From: AP-15 sp035570595 | GTDB taxonomy: Bacteria > Pseudomonadota > Alphaproteobacteria > ATCC43930 > CGMCC-115725 | Reading direction: 5' to 3' | DNA: 5,424 nucleotides | Assembly (NCBI GenBank): GCA_035570595.1 | Contig: DATMLF010000174.1 | Span: 1-5,424, forward strand | Shown here: positions 1 to 5,285 of the stretch, piece after piece | How the letters are laid out: every line of letters starts with the position of its first letter | Numbering within the stretch: the first letter of the stretch is position 1 | Program-made: the position numbers and the translations under genes | Notes under the pieces: generated by a model | What the model was told of the DNA's origin: nothing | The model's database searches: none | What the model saw: only the letters and a program-made list of their open reading frames with translations

Positions 1-1040
1 AGCATCAGCCAGAACACCGAGACCCCGCCGACAAAGGCATTGGCGAAATAGCCGGCGAGGATCAGGGTCACGGCGCCGCCCGAGCAGGCGAGGATGCCCG
101 ACCAGCGGCGGCCGATCGTGTCGGCAAGGTAGGCGCAGCACAGCCGGCCGACAAAAGCCGACACCCCGACCCACATCATCAGGAACGACGCCTGCTGCGG
201 CTTGATCCGAATGATCATCATCAGCAACGTCGGCGCCCACAGCGCCAACCCGACCCCGCTCGTCTGCGACAGGCCGGTGAGTGCCGTCAGCACCACGCTG
301 CGCGGATACTTGAACAGCTCGCGCCACGGCGTATGCGGCACCTCGGGCAGCGTCTCCGGCAATTCAATCGTCTCCGGGTCGACCTCCAATGCCCAGGCGA
401 TCGAGCGCCGCGCGTCCTCGCGCCGCCCCTTGCGGATCAGCCAGCGCGGCGATTCCGGGACCCAGGCGCGGATCATCAACGTGAACAGGGCCGGCAGCAG
501 CCCGATCGCGAACAGCCCGCGCCAGCCGATCAGCGGCGCCAGAAAGGCGCCCGACGCCGCGCCGAGAAAGCCGCCGACCGAAACGGTCGAGGTAACGAGC
601 CCGCCGACCCAGCCGCGCTTTGACGACGGCACGAACTCCTGCACCAGCGGCAGGTCGACGACGACGAGGCCGGCGACCCCGGCGCCGACGAAAAAGCGGA
701 AGACGGAGAGAAAGATCCAGCCGCCCTTGTCCGGCGTCAGCGCCATGATCCCGGTGGCGATCGAGAAGTTGAGCGCCGTGGCGATGAAGACTTTGCGCCG
801 GCCGATCTTGTCGGCCATCCAACCCCAGAAAAACGCGCCGGGGATCGCGCCGATGCCGGCCGACAGCAGGATCCACGCCGACTGGCCGTAGGTCAGGTGC
901 CAGGCCCCGACAATAAAGGCGAGCACAAACCCGATCAGGAAGAAGTCGAAAAAGTCGAGCATGTCGCCGAGGATCGCCGCCGAAATGATCTTCCACTGAT
1001 TGGCGGTCAGGGTCCGCTGCTGTTCCAAAAGCTCCAGCAT
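1..1040 (-). CDS. MFS transporter, 3' end outside window
   Basis: This is an inner-membrane secondary transporter of the major facilitator superfamily. 346 codons are visible of an expected 420-450 or so, and the C-terminus is cut by the window edge. The first membrane helix (about residues 18-43) carries an acidic cluster, GDMLDFFDFF, resembling the metabolite:H+ and aromatic-acid symporter branches. The loop 2-3 signature GWMADKIGRRK is at 73-83, and its half-repeat in the second six-helix bundle, AYLADTIGRR, is at about 303-312. PESPRWL, typical of sugar/organic-ion porters, is at 195-201, before the cytoplasmic central loop (about 200-245). The ATG at 1040 is chosen because GGGAG lies 9 bases upstream and the protein then starts with a short hydrophilic tail before helix 1. 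The gene is divergent from tenA with 245 bases between the starts. The substrate cannot be read from sequence; a pyrimidine or thiamine-related compound is suggested only by the neighbour. The family call is secure. Confidence 0.93.
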   Translation of the reverse strand, partial: MLELLEQQRTLTANQWKIISAAILGDMLDFFDFFLIGFVLAFIVGAWHLTYGQSAWILLSAGIGAIPGAFFWGWMADKIGRRKVFIATALNFSIATGIMALTPDKGGWIFLSVFRFFVGAGVAGLVVVDLPLVQEFVPSSKRGWVGGLVTSTVSVGGFLGAASGAFLAPLIGWRGLFAIGLLPALFTLMIRAWVPESPRWLIRKGRREDARRSIAWALEVDPETIELPETLPEVPHTPWRELFKYPRSVVLTALTGLSQTSGVGLALWAPTLLMMIIRIKPQQASFLMMWVGVSAFVGRLCCAYLADTIGRRWSGILACSGGAVTLILAGYFANAFVGGVSVFWLM

Positions 1041-1049
1041 GGGTCCATT

Positions 1050-1054
1050 CTCCC
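1050..1054 (-). promoter_or_regulatory. ribosome binding site of the MFS gene
   Basis: GGGAG on the minus strand lies 9 bases before the ATG at 1040. An out-of-frame ATG lies between this site and the chosen start, so the Shine-Dalgarno spacing, together with the membrane-protein reading frame, decides the start. Confidence 0.6.
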
Positions 1055-1220
1055 GGATCGGACGTGAGCGCCGGCGCCGCTGGGGGCGAACCGAAATTCC
1101 TTGTTGGCAGCCGGGCGCCCGGCCATCGAGCGGCTGGCTCGGCGCACCCACAGGTCGCGTCAAAACGCCGCATCAAGCATAGACGCAAACCGCGCGCGGC
1201 GACAATGGAGGATGTAGGCG

Positions 1221-1260
1221 CCCGCCCCGCCCCGGCCGCCGGGGCGGGGCGGGGCGGGGC
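1221..1260 (+). promoter_or_regulatory. GC hairpin overlapping a G-quadruplex motif in the tenA leader
   Basis: Positions 1221-1235 (CCCGCCCCGCCCCGG) are exactly complementary to 1239-1253, giving a 15-bp all-GC stem with a three-base loop. Positions 1241-1259 are four runs of GGGG separated by single C bases, the classic pattern for a very stable G-quadruplex on the tenA coding strand. The two folds share the same G-runs and so exclude each other. The element ends 13 bases before the tenA ribosome binding site. If it lies in the transcript it could affect transcription progress or ribosome access. There is no T-run after the stem, so it is not a standard intrinsic terminator. The structure is seen in sequence; any function is inference. 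Confidence 0.5.
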
Positions 1261-1273
1261 AGCGAAGCGGAAT

Positions 1274-1279
1274 GAGGGG
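1274..1279 (+). promoter_or_regulatory. ribosome binding site of tenA
   Basis: GAGGGG lies 6 bases before the ATG at 1286. Its spacing, and the match of the resulting protein to TenA numbering, decide this start over the GTG at 1064. Confidence 0.65.
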
Positions 1280-1285
1280 TACGGG

Positions 1286-1957
1286 ATGGCGCGCTTTTCG
1301 GAGGCGGCGCGGGGGCGCACCGCGGGGTTGCGCGCGGCGATCGACGCGTTGCCGTTCAACACCGAGCTCGCCGCCGGCACCTTGGTGCGCGACCGCTTTC
1401 GCCACTACGTCACCCAGGACGCGCTTTATCTCGGCCAGTTCTCGCGGGCATTGGCGATCGCCGCGGCGAAGGCGCCCGACACCCTGACGCTGCAGGCTTT
1501 CGCCCAGTCGGCGTTGGGAGCGGTGGCGGTCGAGCGCGCGCTGCACGAGCAATATCTGCGCGCCTTCGGCATCGACCCGGCGTCGCTCGCCGCCGCCGAG
1601 CCGGCGCCGGATTGCCTCGCCTACACGAGCTTCCTCGTCGCCACCGCCTATCACGAGCCGTGGGAGGTCCTGGTCGCGGCGCTGCTGCCGTGCTTTTGGA
1701 TCTATTGGGACGTCGGCTGCGCAATCGCCAGGCAGGCGGCGCCCGACAACCCCTACCGCGCCTGGATCGACACCTATGCCGACCCGCGCTTTGGCGAGGC
1801 TGTCATGGCGGTCGTCGCCACCGCCGACCATGCCGCCGACATGGCAAGCGAGACGGTGCGCGAAAAAATGCTCGCCGCCTTCACTCGCGCCACGCAATAC
1901 GAATACCTGTTTTGGGACGGCGCCTACCATCGCCGCCTGTGGCCCCACGGCGGCTGA
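1286..1957 (+). CDS. tenA: TenA family thiaminase II / aminopyrimidine aminohydrolase
   Basis: TenA is a soluble cytoplasmic all-helical enzyme. It hydrolyses aminopyrimidine breakdown products of thiamine to HMP for salvage and can also cleave thiamine. The product is 223 residues, close to the usual 220-235. Every catalytic position known from Bacillus subtilis TenA appears, shifted by one: D45 and Y48 (in HYVTQDALYLG), Y113, C136 (in LLPCFWIYWDVG), Y140, Y164 and E206 (in QYEYLFWDGAY). The nucleophilic Cys is present, so this is the classical Cys-type TenA and not a PqqC-like relative. The ATG at 1286 has a good ribosome binding site and gives this clean alignment. No thiD, thiE or ThiXYZ transporter gene is in view; the only possible partner is the divergent MFS gene. 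Family call very secure; exact substrate inferred. Confidence 0.95.
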   Translation: MARFSEAARGRTAGLRAAIDALPFNTELAAGTLVRDRFRHYVTQDALYLGQFSRALAIAAAKAPDTLTLQAFAQSALGAVAVERALHEQYLRAFGIDPASLAAAEPAPDCLAYTSFLVATAYHEPWEVLVAALLPCFWIYWDVGCAIARQAAPDNPYRAWIDTYADPRFGEAVMAVVATADHAADMASETVREKMLAAFTRATQYEYLFWDGAYHRRLWPHGG

Positions 1958-1992
1958 CGTCGCGCCGATCGTTTCAAGAACGAGGACGGCCG

Positions 1993-2026
1993 ACTGGCAC
2001 ACTTTACCGACGGGCACACTTTAACG
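1993..2026. repeat. two tandem copies of a 17-bp repeat
   Basis: Copy 1 (1993-2009) is ACTGGCACACTTTACCG and copy 2 (2010-2026) is ACGGGCACACTTTAACG. They match at 15 of 17 positions, with an identical 11-base core GGCACACTTTA. The pair sits between tenA and the next small gene and ends where that gene's GGAGG begins. It could be a paired operator, or the remains of an insertion-sequence end carrying internal repeats (IS21-type ends have such structure). No transposase is nearby, so the origin is open. Confidence 0.6.
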
Positions 2027-2044
2027 GAGGGACGGACGGAACCG

Positions 2045-2332
2045 ATGCCGGTCTATTTCTGTGACAGCCTCAAAGACGTTGCGATCCTGAACGGGGTGGC
2101 CCGGCTCGAATTCCAGCGGCTGGAAGCGGTGCCGGCGGGCGCCGGCCGCGAGCTTCGCACGGTCTCGGAGTTCACCGTGGCGATCCCAATCCAGGGGCTC
2201 GCCCAGTCGTTGAGCCTGCTCGAGGGGGTGCGCGACCGCCTGGTTCGCGAAGGCGTGTTCAAGACCGGACCCGCCGAAGTCCCCGAAGCCGAGCGGCCGC
2301 CACCCGTCGCCGAGCGGTCCCCGAACTTCTGA
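2045..2332 (+). CDS. small conserved-looking protein of unknown function
   Basis: I do not recognise this 95-residue protein with certainty. Residues 1-72 look like a compact alpha/beta domain: strands around VYFCDSLKDVAIL, VARLEFQRLEAV and EFTVAIPI, then a helix QSLSLLEGVRDRLVREGVF. The tail (about 73-95) is rich in Pro and Glu and probably disordered. The strand-strand-helix order is loosely like DUF3467-type small proteins, but I would not assign that family. There is no signal peptide, membrane segment or Cys/His metal cluster (one Cys, C6). The ATG at 2045 follows GGAGG at 2026-2030 at a long distance of 14 bases, with a closer ACGGA at 2036-2040. The gene lies 87 bases after tenA in the same direction, so co-transcription is possible, though the tandem repeat between them may mark a separate promoter. 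Codon use fits its neighbours. Confidence 0.75.
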   Translation: MPVYFCDSLKDVAILNGVARLEFQRLEAVPAGAGRELRTVSEFTVAIPIQGLAQSLSLLEGVRDRLVREGVFKTGPAEVPEAERPPPVAERSPNF

Positions 2333-2339
2333 GGCGTTC

Positions 2340-2354
2340 GCTCCGACGCGGAGC
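2340..2354. terminator. weak hairpin between convergent genes
   Basis: GCTCCG-ACG-CGGAGC forms a 6-bp stem with a three-base loop, 7 bases after the stop of the small gene and inside the 58-base gap before the convergent exonuclease stop. A second weak pairing, GACCG (2363-2367) with CGGTC (2378-2382), follows. Neither has a T-run, so intrinsic termination is only a possibility. Confidence 0.25.
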
Positions 2355-2390
2355 CGCCTGCTGACCGCGCCGGCCCCCGGTCGGCCCCGA

Positions 2391-3233
2391 TCAAGCGGCG
2401 GCGCCGTGCGCGAGCGCAGTCAGGCGGTCGGCGAGCTGGCGGAGCCCCCAGTCGCGCGCCAAGACGGCGGCCGCGGCCCAATCCGGCATCTGGTCGTCAA
2501 GCGGCGGCAGCGGGGCGGCGGCGTCCATCGTCGCGATGCTGCGGTAGAGCCGCAGCGCCTCGGCCTCGCCTGCAAACCGCCCGTCGGCGAGCGCCGCGTC
2601 GAGCGACCCGTAGCGTTGCAACAGGGCGGCGGCCCCCTTTGGCCCGACGCCGCGGATGCCGGGGATCTTGTCGGACGGGTCGCCGCGCAGCGCTATGAAA
2701 TCGGGCACCTGCCGCGGGTCGACACCGTAGCGGGCGCGCACCTCGGCGGGGCCGATCCGCGCCATCTCGCCGGCGCGCACCGGCTGCAGGATCACGGTCT
2801 GCTTCGAGGCGAGCTGGAAGGCGTCGCGGTCGCCGCTCGCCACCAAGGCCGCGCCGCCGCGCTTTTCCTCCTGCATGACCGCGGCGGCGAGAAAGTCGTC
2901 GGCCTCGTAGCCCGCTGCCTTGGCGGCGGCAAAGCCGCAAGCCGTGACGAATTGCGGCAAGATTTGTAGCTGGTCCACGAGCTCGCGGTCGAACGCGCGC
3001 CCGCCCTGGTAACCGGCGAGTGCCCGATGGCGGTAGGTCGGCGCATCGAGCGTGTCCCAACCGACCAGCACGGCGCGCGGCCGCTCCTCGTCCCACAGCC
3101 GCAGCAAAAAGTTCGCAAAGCCGACGATCGCGCCGGCGCCGCCGCCGTCGCGCCGCCGAATGGTTTTCGGCAGCGCGTGGTAGGACCGGTGGGCAAACGA
3201 GTCGCCGTCGACGACGAGCAGCGGCCGCCTCAC
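2391..3233 (-). CDS. stand-alone 5'-3' exonuclease / flap nuclease (PolA N-domain type)
   Basis: This 280-residue protein matches the 5' nuclease domain of DNA polymerase I with no polymerase attached. Such enzymes cut 5' flaps and remove RNA primers using two metal ions. The metal ligands are present in order: D9 (LLVVDGDSF), D60 (VGWD), E110/D112/D113 (YEADDFLA), D135/D137 (SGDRDAFQL) and D185/D188 (RGDPSDKIPG). The basic arch segment YRHRALAGYQGGR (67-79) is kept. The helix-hairpin-helix DNA-binding segment is about 189-212 (KIPGIRGVGPKGAAALLQRYGSL). The start is GTG at 3233: an in-frame TAA lies directly upstream, and GAGAGG (3242-3247) is 8 bases away. It is convergent with the small gene and divergent from the LLM gene. 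All catalytic residues are intact, so I expect an active enzyme. A normal polA elsewhere in the genome is likely but not visible. It differs from polymerase-linked homologues in ending right after the HhH region with a short alanine-rich tail. Confidence 0.93.
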   Translation of the reverse strand: MRRPLLVVDGDSFAHRSYHALPKTIRRRDGGGAGAIVGFANFLLRLWDEERPRAVLVGWDTLDAPTYRHRALAGYQGGRAFDRELVDQLQILPQFVTACGFAAAKAAGYEADDFLAAAVMQEEKRGGAALVASGDRDAFQLASKQTVILQPVRAGEMARIGPAEVRARYGVDPRQVPDFIALRGDPSDKIPGIRGVGPKGAAALLQRYGSLDAALADGRFAGEAEALRLYRSIATMDAAAPLPPLDDQMPDWAAAAVLARDWGLRQLADRLTALAHGAAA

Positions 3234-3379
3234 TTACCCGGCCTCTCTAGCCAAAGGCCGGCCCTTTATCGGTCGCATATATCCCGCATCTCGTTCGTTC
3301 CCCGCAGACCCCCATCTTGTCACCATCGCGCCGATCACCCAAGATCGGCCGTGTCAGCGGACCCACGGAGACCGGATTT
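3234..3379. promoter_or_regulatory. divergent region between exonuclease and LLM genes
   Basis: This 146-base region lies between two diverging starts and is less GC-rich than its surroundings around 3263-3285. TATATC at 3278-3283 on the plus strand could be a -10 box for the LLM gene, but no good -35 box sits at the right distance. A short inverted repeat AAAGG...CCTTT (3253-3267) lies next to it. The region holds the GAGAGG ribosome binding site of the exonuclease and GGAG (3367-3370) for the LLM gene. A promoter here is expected from layout; the exact boxes are weakly supported. Confidence 0.35.
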
Positions 3380-4585
3380 ATGCGCGCCTGGTACCATTGC
3401 GAAAACGTCTACCCGTTTGTGCCGCAGGAAACCCTCGACGCCGCCCCGTCGGTGCGCGCGAGCCTGCCCAACAAATATTGCGACCCGAAGATTTCCGCCG
3501 ACTTGTTCGAGGAATGCCTCGACGAGCACCTGTTGTGCGACGACCTCGGGGTCAACGTCGTCTCGATCGAGCATCATTCCGGCATCAACAGTCTTTACGG
3601 CGCGAGCCCGATGATCCTCGGCATCCTCGCGCGCCAGACCAAGAAGGTCCGCATCCTCAGCCTCGGCACCCTGATCACGGTGCGGCCCGACCCGGTGCGC
3701 ATCGCCGAGGAGTACGCGACCGCCGACGTGATCTCGCGTGGCCGGCTCGACATCGGCTTTGTCAAGTCGGGCGACAGCGAGATGGTCTCGGGCAACGCCA
3801 ACCCGGTCGGCTATGTCGACCGCTTCTGGGAGGCGATCGACCTGATCCAGAAGACCCTGACCTCGCATGACGGCCCGTTCAGCTGGGAGGGCAAGCACTA
3901 CACCCACCGCCACGTCAACATCTGGCCGCCGACCTACCAGCGCCCCCACCCGCCGATGTGGGCGGCGACCGGCGACCCCGAGACCTCGGCCGAGTTGGGC
4001 CGGCGCGGCATGGTCAACGCGCTCGTCTTGCGCGGCCCCGAGGCCAGTAAGCGCGCCTTTGACGCCTATCGCGCCGCCCGCAGTGAGGCCCGGCTGCCGG
4101 CGCCCGGCACCGACCGCTTCGCCTATGCCGCCCTCGCCTATGTCGGCGACACAGACGAGGAGGGCGTGCGGGTCGGCAGCAAATTGCTGTGGTTTTTGAA
4201 CACCAGCCTCAAGCAGTCACCGCAAATGTCGAAGTTTCTGCCGGGCCGGTCGCCGCCCGAAGTCGCCGCGCAAAATTTCCGCACCGAGCCGCGGCCGGGG
4301 GGCCAGGCCAACCTGCGGCCGGGCCAGAGCCTGATCGGCATTACCGCGGAACAGGCGATCACCCGCGGCATCCTGTGCGCCGGCAACCCGGACACGGTCT
4401 ACCGGCAGATCATGGAGATCTACGACAAGGTCGGCGGCTTCGCCAATTTCATCTTTATCGGCCGGTCCGGCTTTCTCGACCACCAGGAGGCCGAAAAGGG
4501 CATCCGCCTGATGGCCAAGGAAGTCCTCCCCCGCCTGCCGGCAGCCACCCTCACGCCCGAGCCGACGCGCCAGGCCGCGGAATAA
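3380..4585 (+). CDS. LLM-class flavin-dependent oxidoreductase (luciferase-like monooxygenase)
   Basis: This 401-residue protein belongs to the bacterial luciferase-like family, cytoplasmic TIM-barrel enzymes that use reduced flavin (FMN or F420) to oxidise organic substrates. Visible landmarks are VVSIEHHSG (60-68) with the family's Glu-His-His after strand 2; the segment KKVRILSLGTLITVRPDPVRIAEEYATADVISRGRLDIGFVKSG (89-131), split here only by naming, typical of barrel strands 3-4; YVDRFWEAIDLIQKTL (about 145-160); the strand FSWEGKHY (167-174); and PPMWAATGDPETSAELGRRG (191-210). A long insertion at about 275-320 (rich in Pro, Gly, Ser) precedes the final barrel segment ANFIFIG (355-361). 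ATG 3380 has GGAG 9 bases upstream. An upstream in-frame TTG (3317) would add an unsupported 21-residue basic tail. The stop at 4583-4585 directly touches the stop of the convergent vapC remnant. Substrate unknown; family secure. Confidence 0.93.
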   Translation: MRAWYHCENVYPFVPQETLDAAPSVRASLPNKYCDPKISADLFEECLDEHLLCDDLGVNVVSIEHHSGINSLYGASPMILGILARQTKKVRILSLGTLITVRPDPVRIAEEYATADVISRGRLDIGFVKSGDSEMVSGNANPVGYVDRFWEAIDLIQKTLTSHDGPFSWEGKHYTHRHVNIWPPTYQRPHPPMWAATGDPETSAELGRRGMVNALVLRGPEASKRAFDAYRAARSEARLPAPGTDRFAYAALAYVGDTDEEGVRVGSKLLWFLNTSLKQSPQMSKFLPGRSPPEVAAQNFRTEPRPGGQANLRPGQSLIGITAEQAITRGILCAGNPDTVYRQIMEIYDKVGGFANFIFIGRSGFLDHQEAEKGIRLMAKEVLPRLPAATLTPEPTRQAAE

Positions 4586-5016
4586 TCAGGTGTTTTTCGC
4601 GTAATTCGCCAAGTGCAATGTATTGGCTGCCCACGGTGTTCGCCGAAGCTTTTCGAGGAGCCGGCTGTCCGCGGTTATAAGCGTCGCCCGGCGCACCTCC
4701 GCGAGCGCCACATGGAGGTAGTCGTAAACTGGGTGATCGAGTTCGCCGGCGATGGCTACCGCGCGCGGCGCCAAGGATGCGGCGCCAAGCAGCTCGTCGA
4801 AAAGCCGTGGCAGAACCGCCGCGATTTCGCTCCCTGATCCTGATTGATGCGGCCGAGCCGCGCCGACCGCCACGCGGCATTGCAGACTTCGGCGATGACA
4901 ATATCCGGCGCAATCAGCGCCGCATTGTCTTGAACGACGGCGAGCGCCTCGGCGGCAAGCGGCTCGTCAACCAGAAACCACTTCAGAGCAACGCTGGCGT
5001 CGACAACGAGGGTCAC
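4586..5016 (-). pseudogene. frameshifted VapC-type PIN-domain toxin
   Basis: An intact gene would encode a type II toxin ribonuclease of the PIN family. The N-terminal half reads from GTG 5016: MTLVVDASVALKWFL, then LIAPDIVIAEVCNAAWRSARLGRINQDQ. It then runs out of frame and ends near 4756. The C-terminal half is in another frame from about 4831 down to 4586: SEIAAVLPRLFDELL, LDHPVYDYLHVALAEV and TLITADSRLLEKL. Adding one base at the CCC run 4832-4834 (GGG on the coding strand) joins them into about 143 residues, the normal VapC size. The four acidic PIN residues are all conserved but divided: D6 and E43 in the first part, the D of VYDYLHVALAE and the D of TADSRL in the second. So neither piece should be an active nuclease. 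The start overlaps the antitoxin stop by four bases (GTGA). No slippery heptamer is visible at the junction. A sequencing error remains possible. Confidence 0.85.
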
Positions 5017-5258
5017 CGGCGGTCGCGGTCTTCACGGATGAGTTGTTCCGAGGTCGGGTAATCGACGCCGGGTTTCCGGTGTGGCGTCATCGCCCGGATG
5101 CGATCGAGCGCGGCAATCAGTTCACTGCGGTCGGGCTTTGCCGCCTCGGTCAACAGATCACGCAACGACTGCTCAAGCGACTTGCGCTGCGTTGCCGCGC
5201 GCACCTTCAACCGCTCGATCACCCGATCCTCGAGATTGCTGCGCCATGACGACCGCAT
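5013..5258 (-). CDS. FitA/VapB-like antitoxin (ribbon-helix-helix type)
   Basis: This is the probable antitoxin partner of the adjacent VapC remnant; such proteins bind operator DNA through an N-terminal ribbon-helix-helix and block the toxin with the C-terminal tail. From ATG 5258 it has 81 residues. Helix-rich core: NLEDRVIERLKVRAATQRKS, followed by LEQSLRDLLTEAAKP. The tail ends PTSEQLIREDRDRR, a common ending in FitA-like antitoxins. ATG 5258 is favoured because it places NLED at residue 8, as in typical homologues; ATG 5282 would add eight residues. No well-spaced ribosome binding site precedes either start. Odd point: the first strand (RSSWRS) is more polar than the usual hydrophobic one, so DNA binding may be altered. 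The TGA stop overlaps the toxin GTG start, a typical coupled arrangement. It lies 27 bases after the SDR stop in the same direction. Confidence 0.82.
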   Translation of the reverse strand: MRSSWRSNLEDRVIERLKVRAATQRKSLEQSLRDLLTEAAKPDRSELIAALDRIRAMTPHRKPGVDYPTSEQLIREDRDRR

Positions 5259-5285
5259 TCCCCGCAGGTTACGCGGCGCCATCGG

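Larger units (their letters stand above)
1041..1285. promoter_or_regulatory. divergent control region between MFS gene and tenA
   Basis: This 245-base non-coding stretch separates two diverging genes, so both promoters should lie here. I could not pick out convincing -35/-10 boxes on either strand. A perfect 12-base palindrome, CCGGGCGCCCGG, sits at 1111-1122, and the hairpin/G-quadruplex at 1221-1260 lies on the tenA side. I looked for the conserved THI-box cores (CTGAGA and the ACCTGATCTGG-type segment) on both strands and did not see them, so TPP-riboswitch control is not supported. The frame upstream of tenA is open back to a GTG at 1064, but the encoded Gly/Pro/Arg-rich stretch looks like translated spacer, not protein. 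Confidence 0.6.

Noticed and set aside
1064..1285. N-terminal extension of TenA from a GTG
   Set aside because: It would add 74 residues of low-complexity sequence translated from the hairpin/G-run region; ATG 1286 has a ribosome binding site and matches family length.
1041..1285. TPP riboswitch (THI-box) for tenA
   Set aside because: I could not find the CTGAGA or ACCTGATCTGG-type conserved cores on either strand.
364..1380. Long minus-strand open frame of 338 codons
   Set aside because: It is out of frame over the MFS gene; its product is an Arg/Pro-rich low-complexity string with no domain, and the true frame shows clear MFS motifs.
1995..2010. Sigma-54 promoter in TGGCACACTTTACC
   Set aside because: The TGGCAC half fits, but the -12 TTGC element is missing at the required spacing; the tandem repeat explains the sequence better.
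1160..2017. 285-codon minus-strand frame opposite tenA
   Set aside because: It is antisense to a TenA with all catalytic residues; the product lacks recognisable features and arises from high GC content.
2406..2969. 187-codon plus-strand frame opposite the exonuclease
   Set aside because: It is antisense to a convincing nuclease gene and has a Gly/Arg/His-rich product without a domain.
3317..3379. LLM start at an upstream TTG
   Set aside because: The 21 extra residues are basic and unlike the family, and ATG 3380 has a well-spaced GGAG.
3335..3949. 204-codon minus-strand frame opposite the LLM gene
   Set aside because: It is a shadow frame created by GC-rich codons of the LLM oxidoreductase.
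4825..4845. Programmed frameshift producing full-length VapC
   Set aside because: No X-XXY-YYZ slippery heptamer is visible at the junction, so mutation or sequencing error is simpler.
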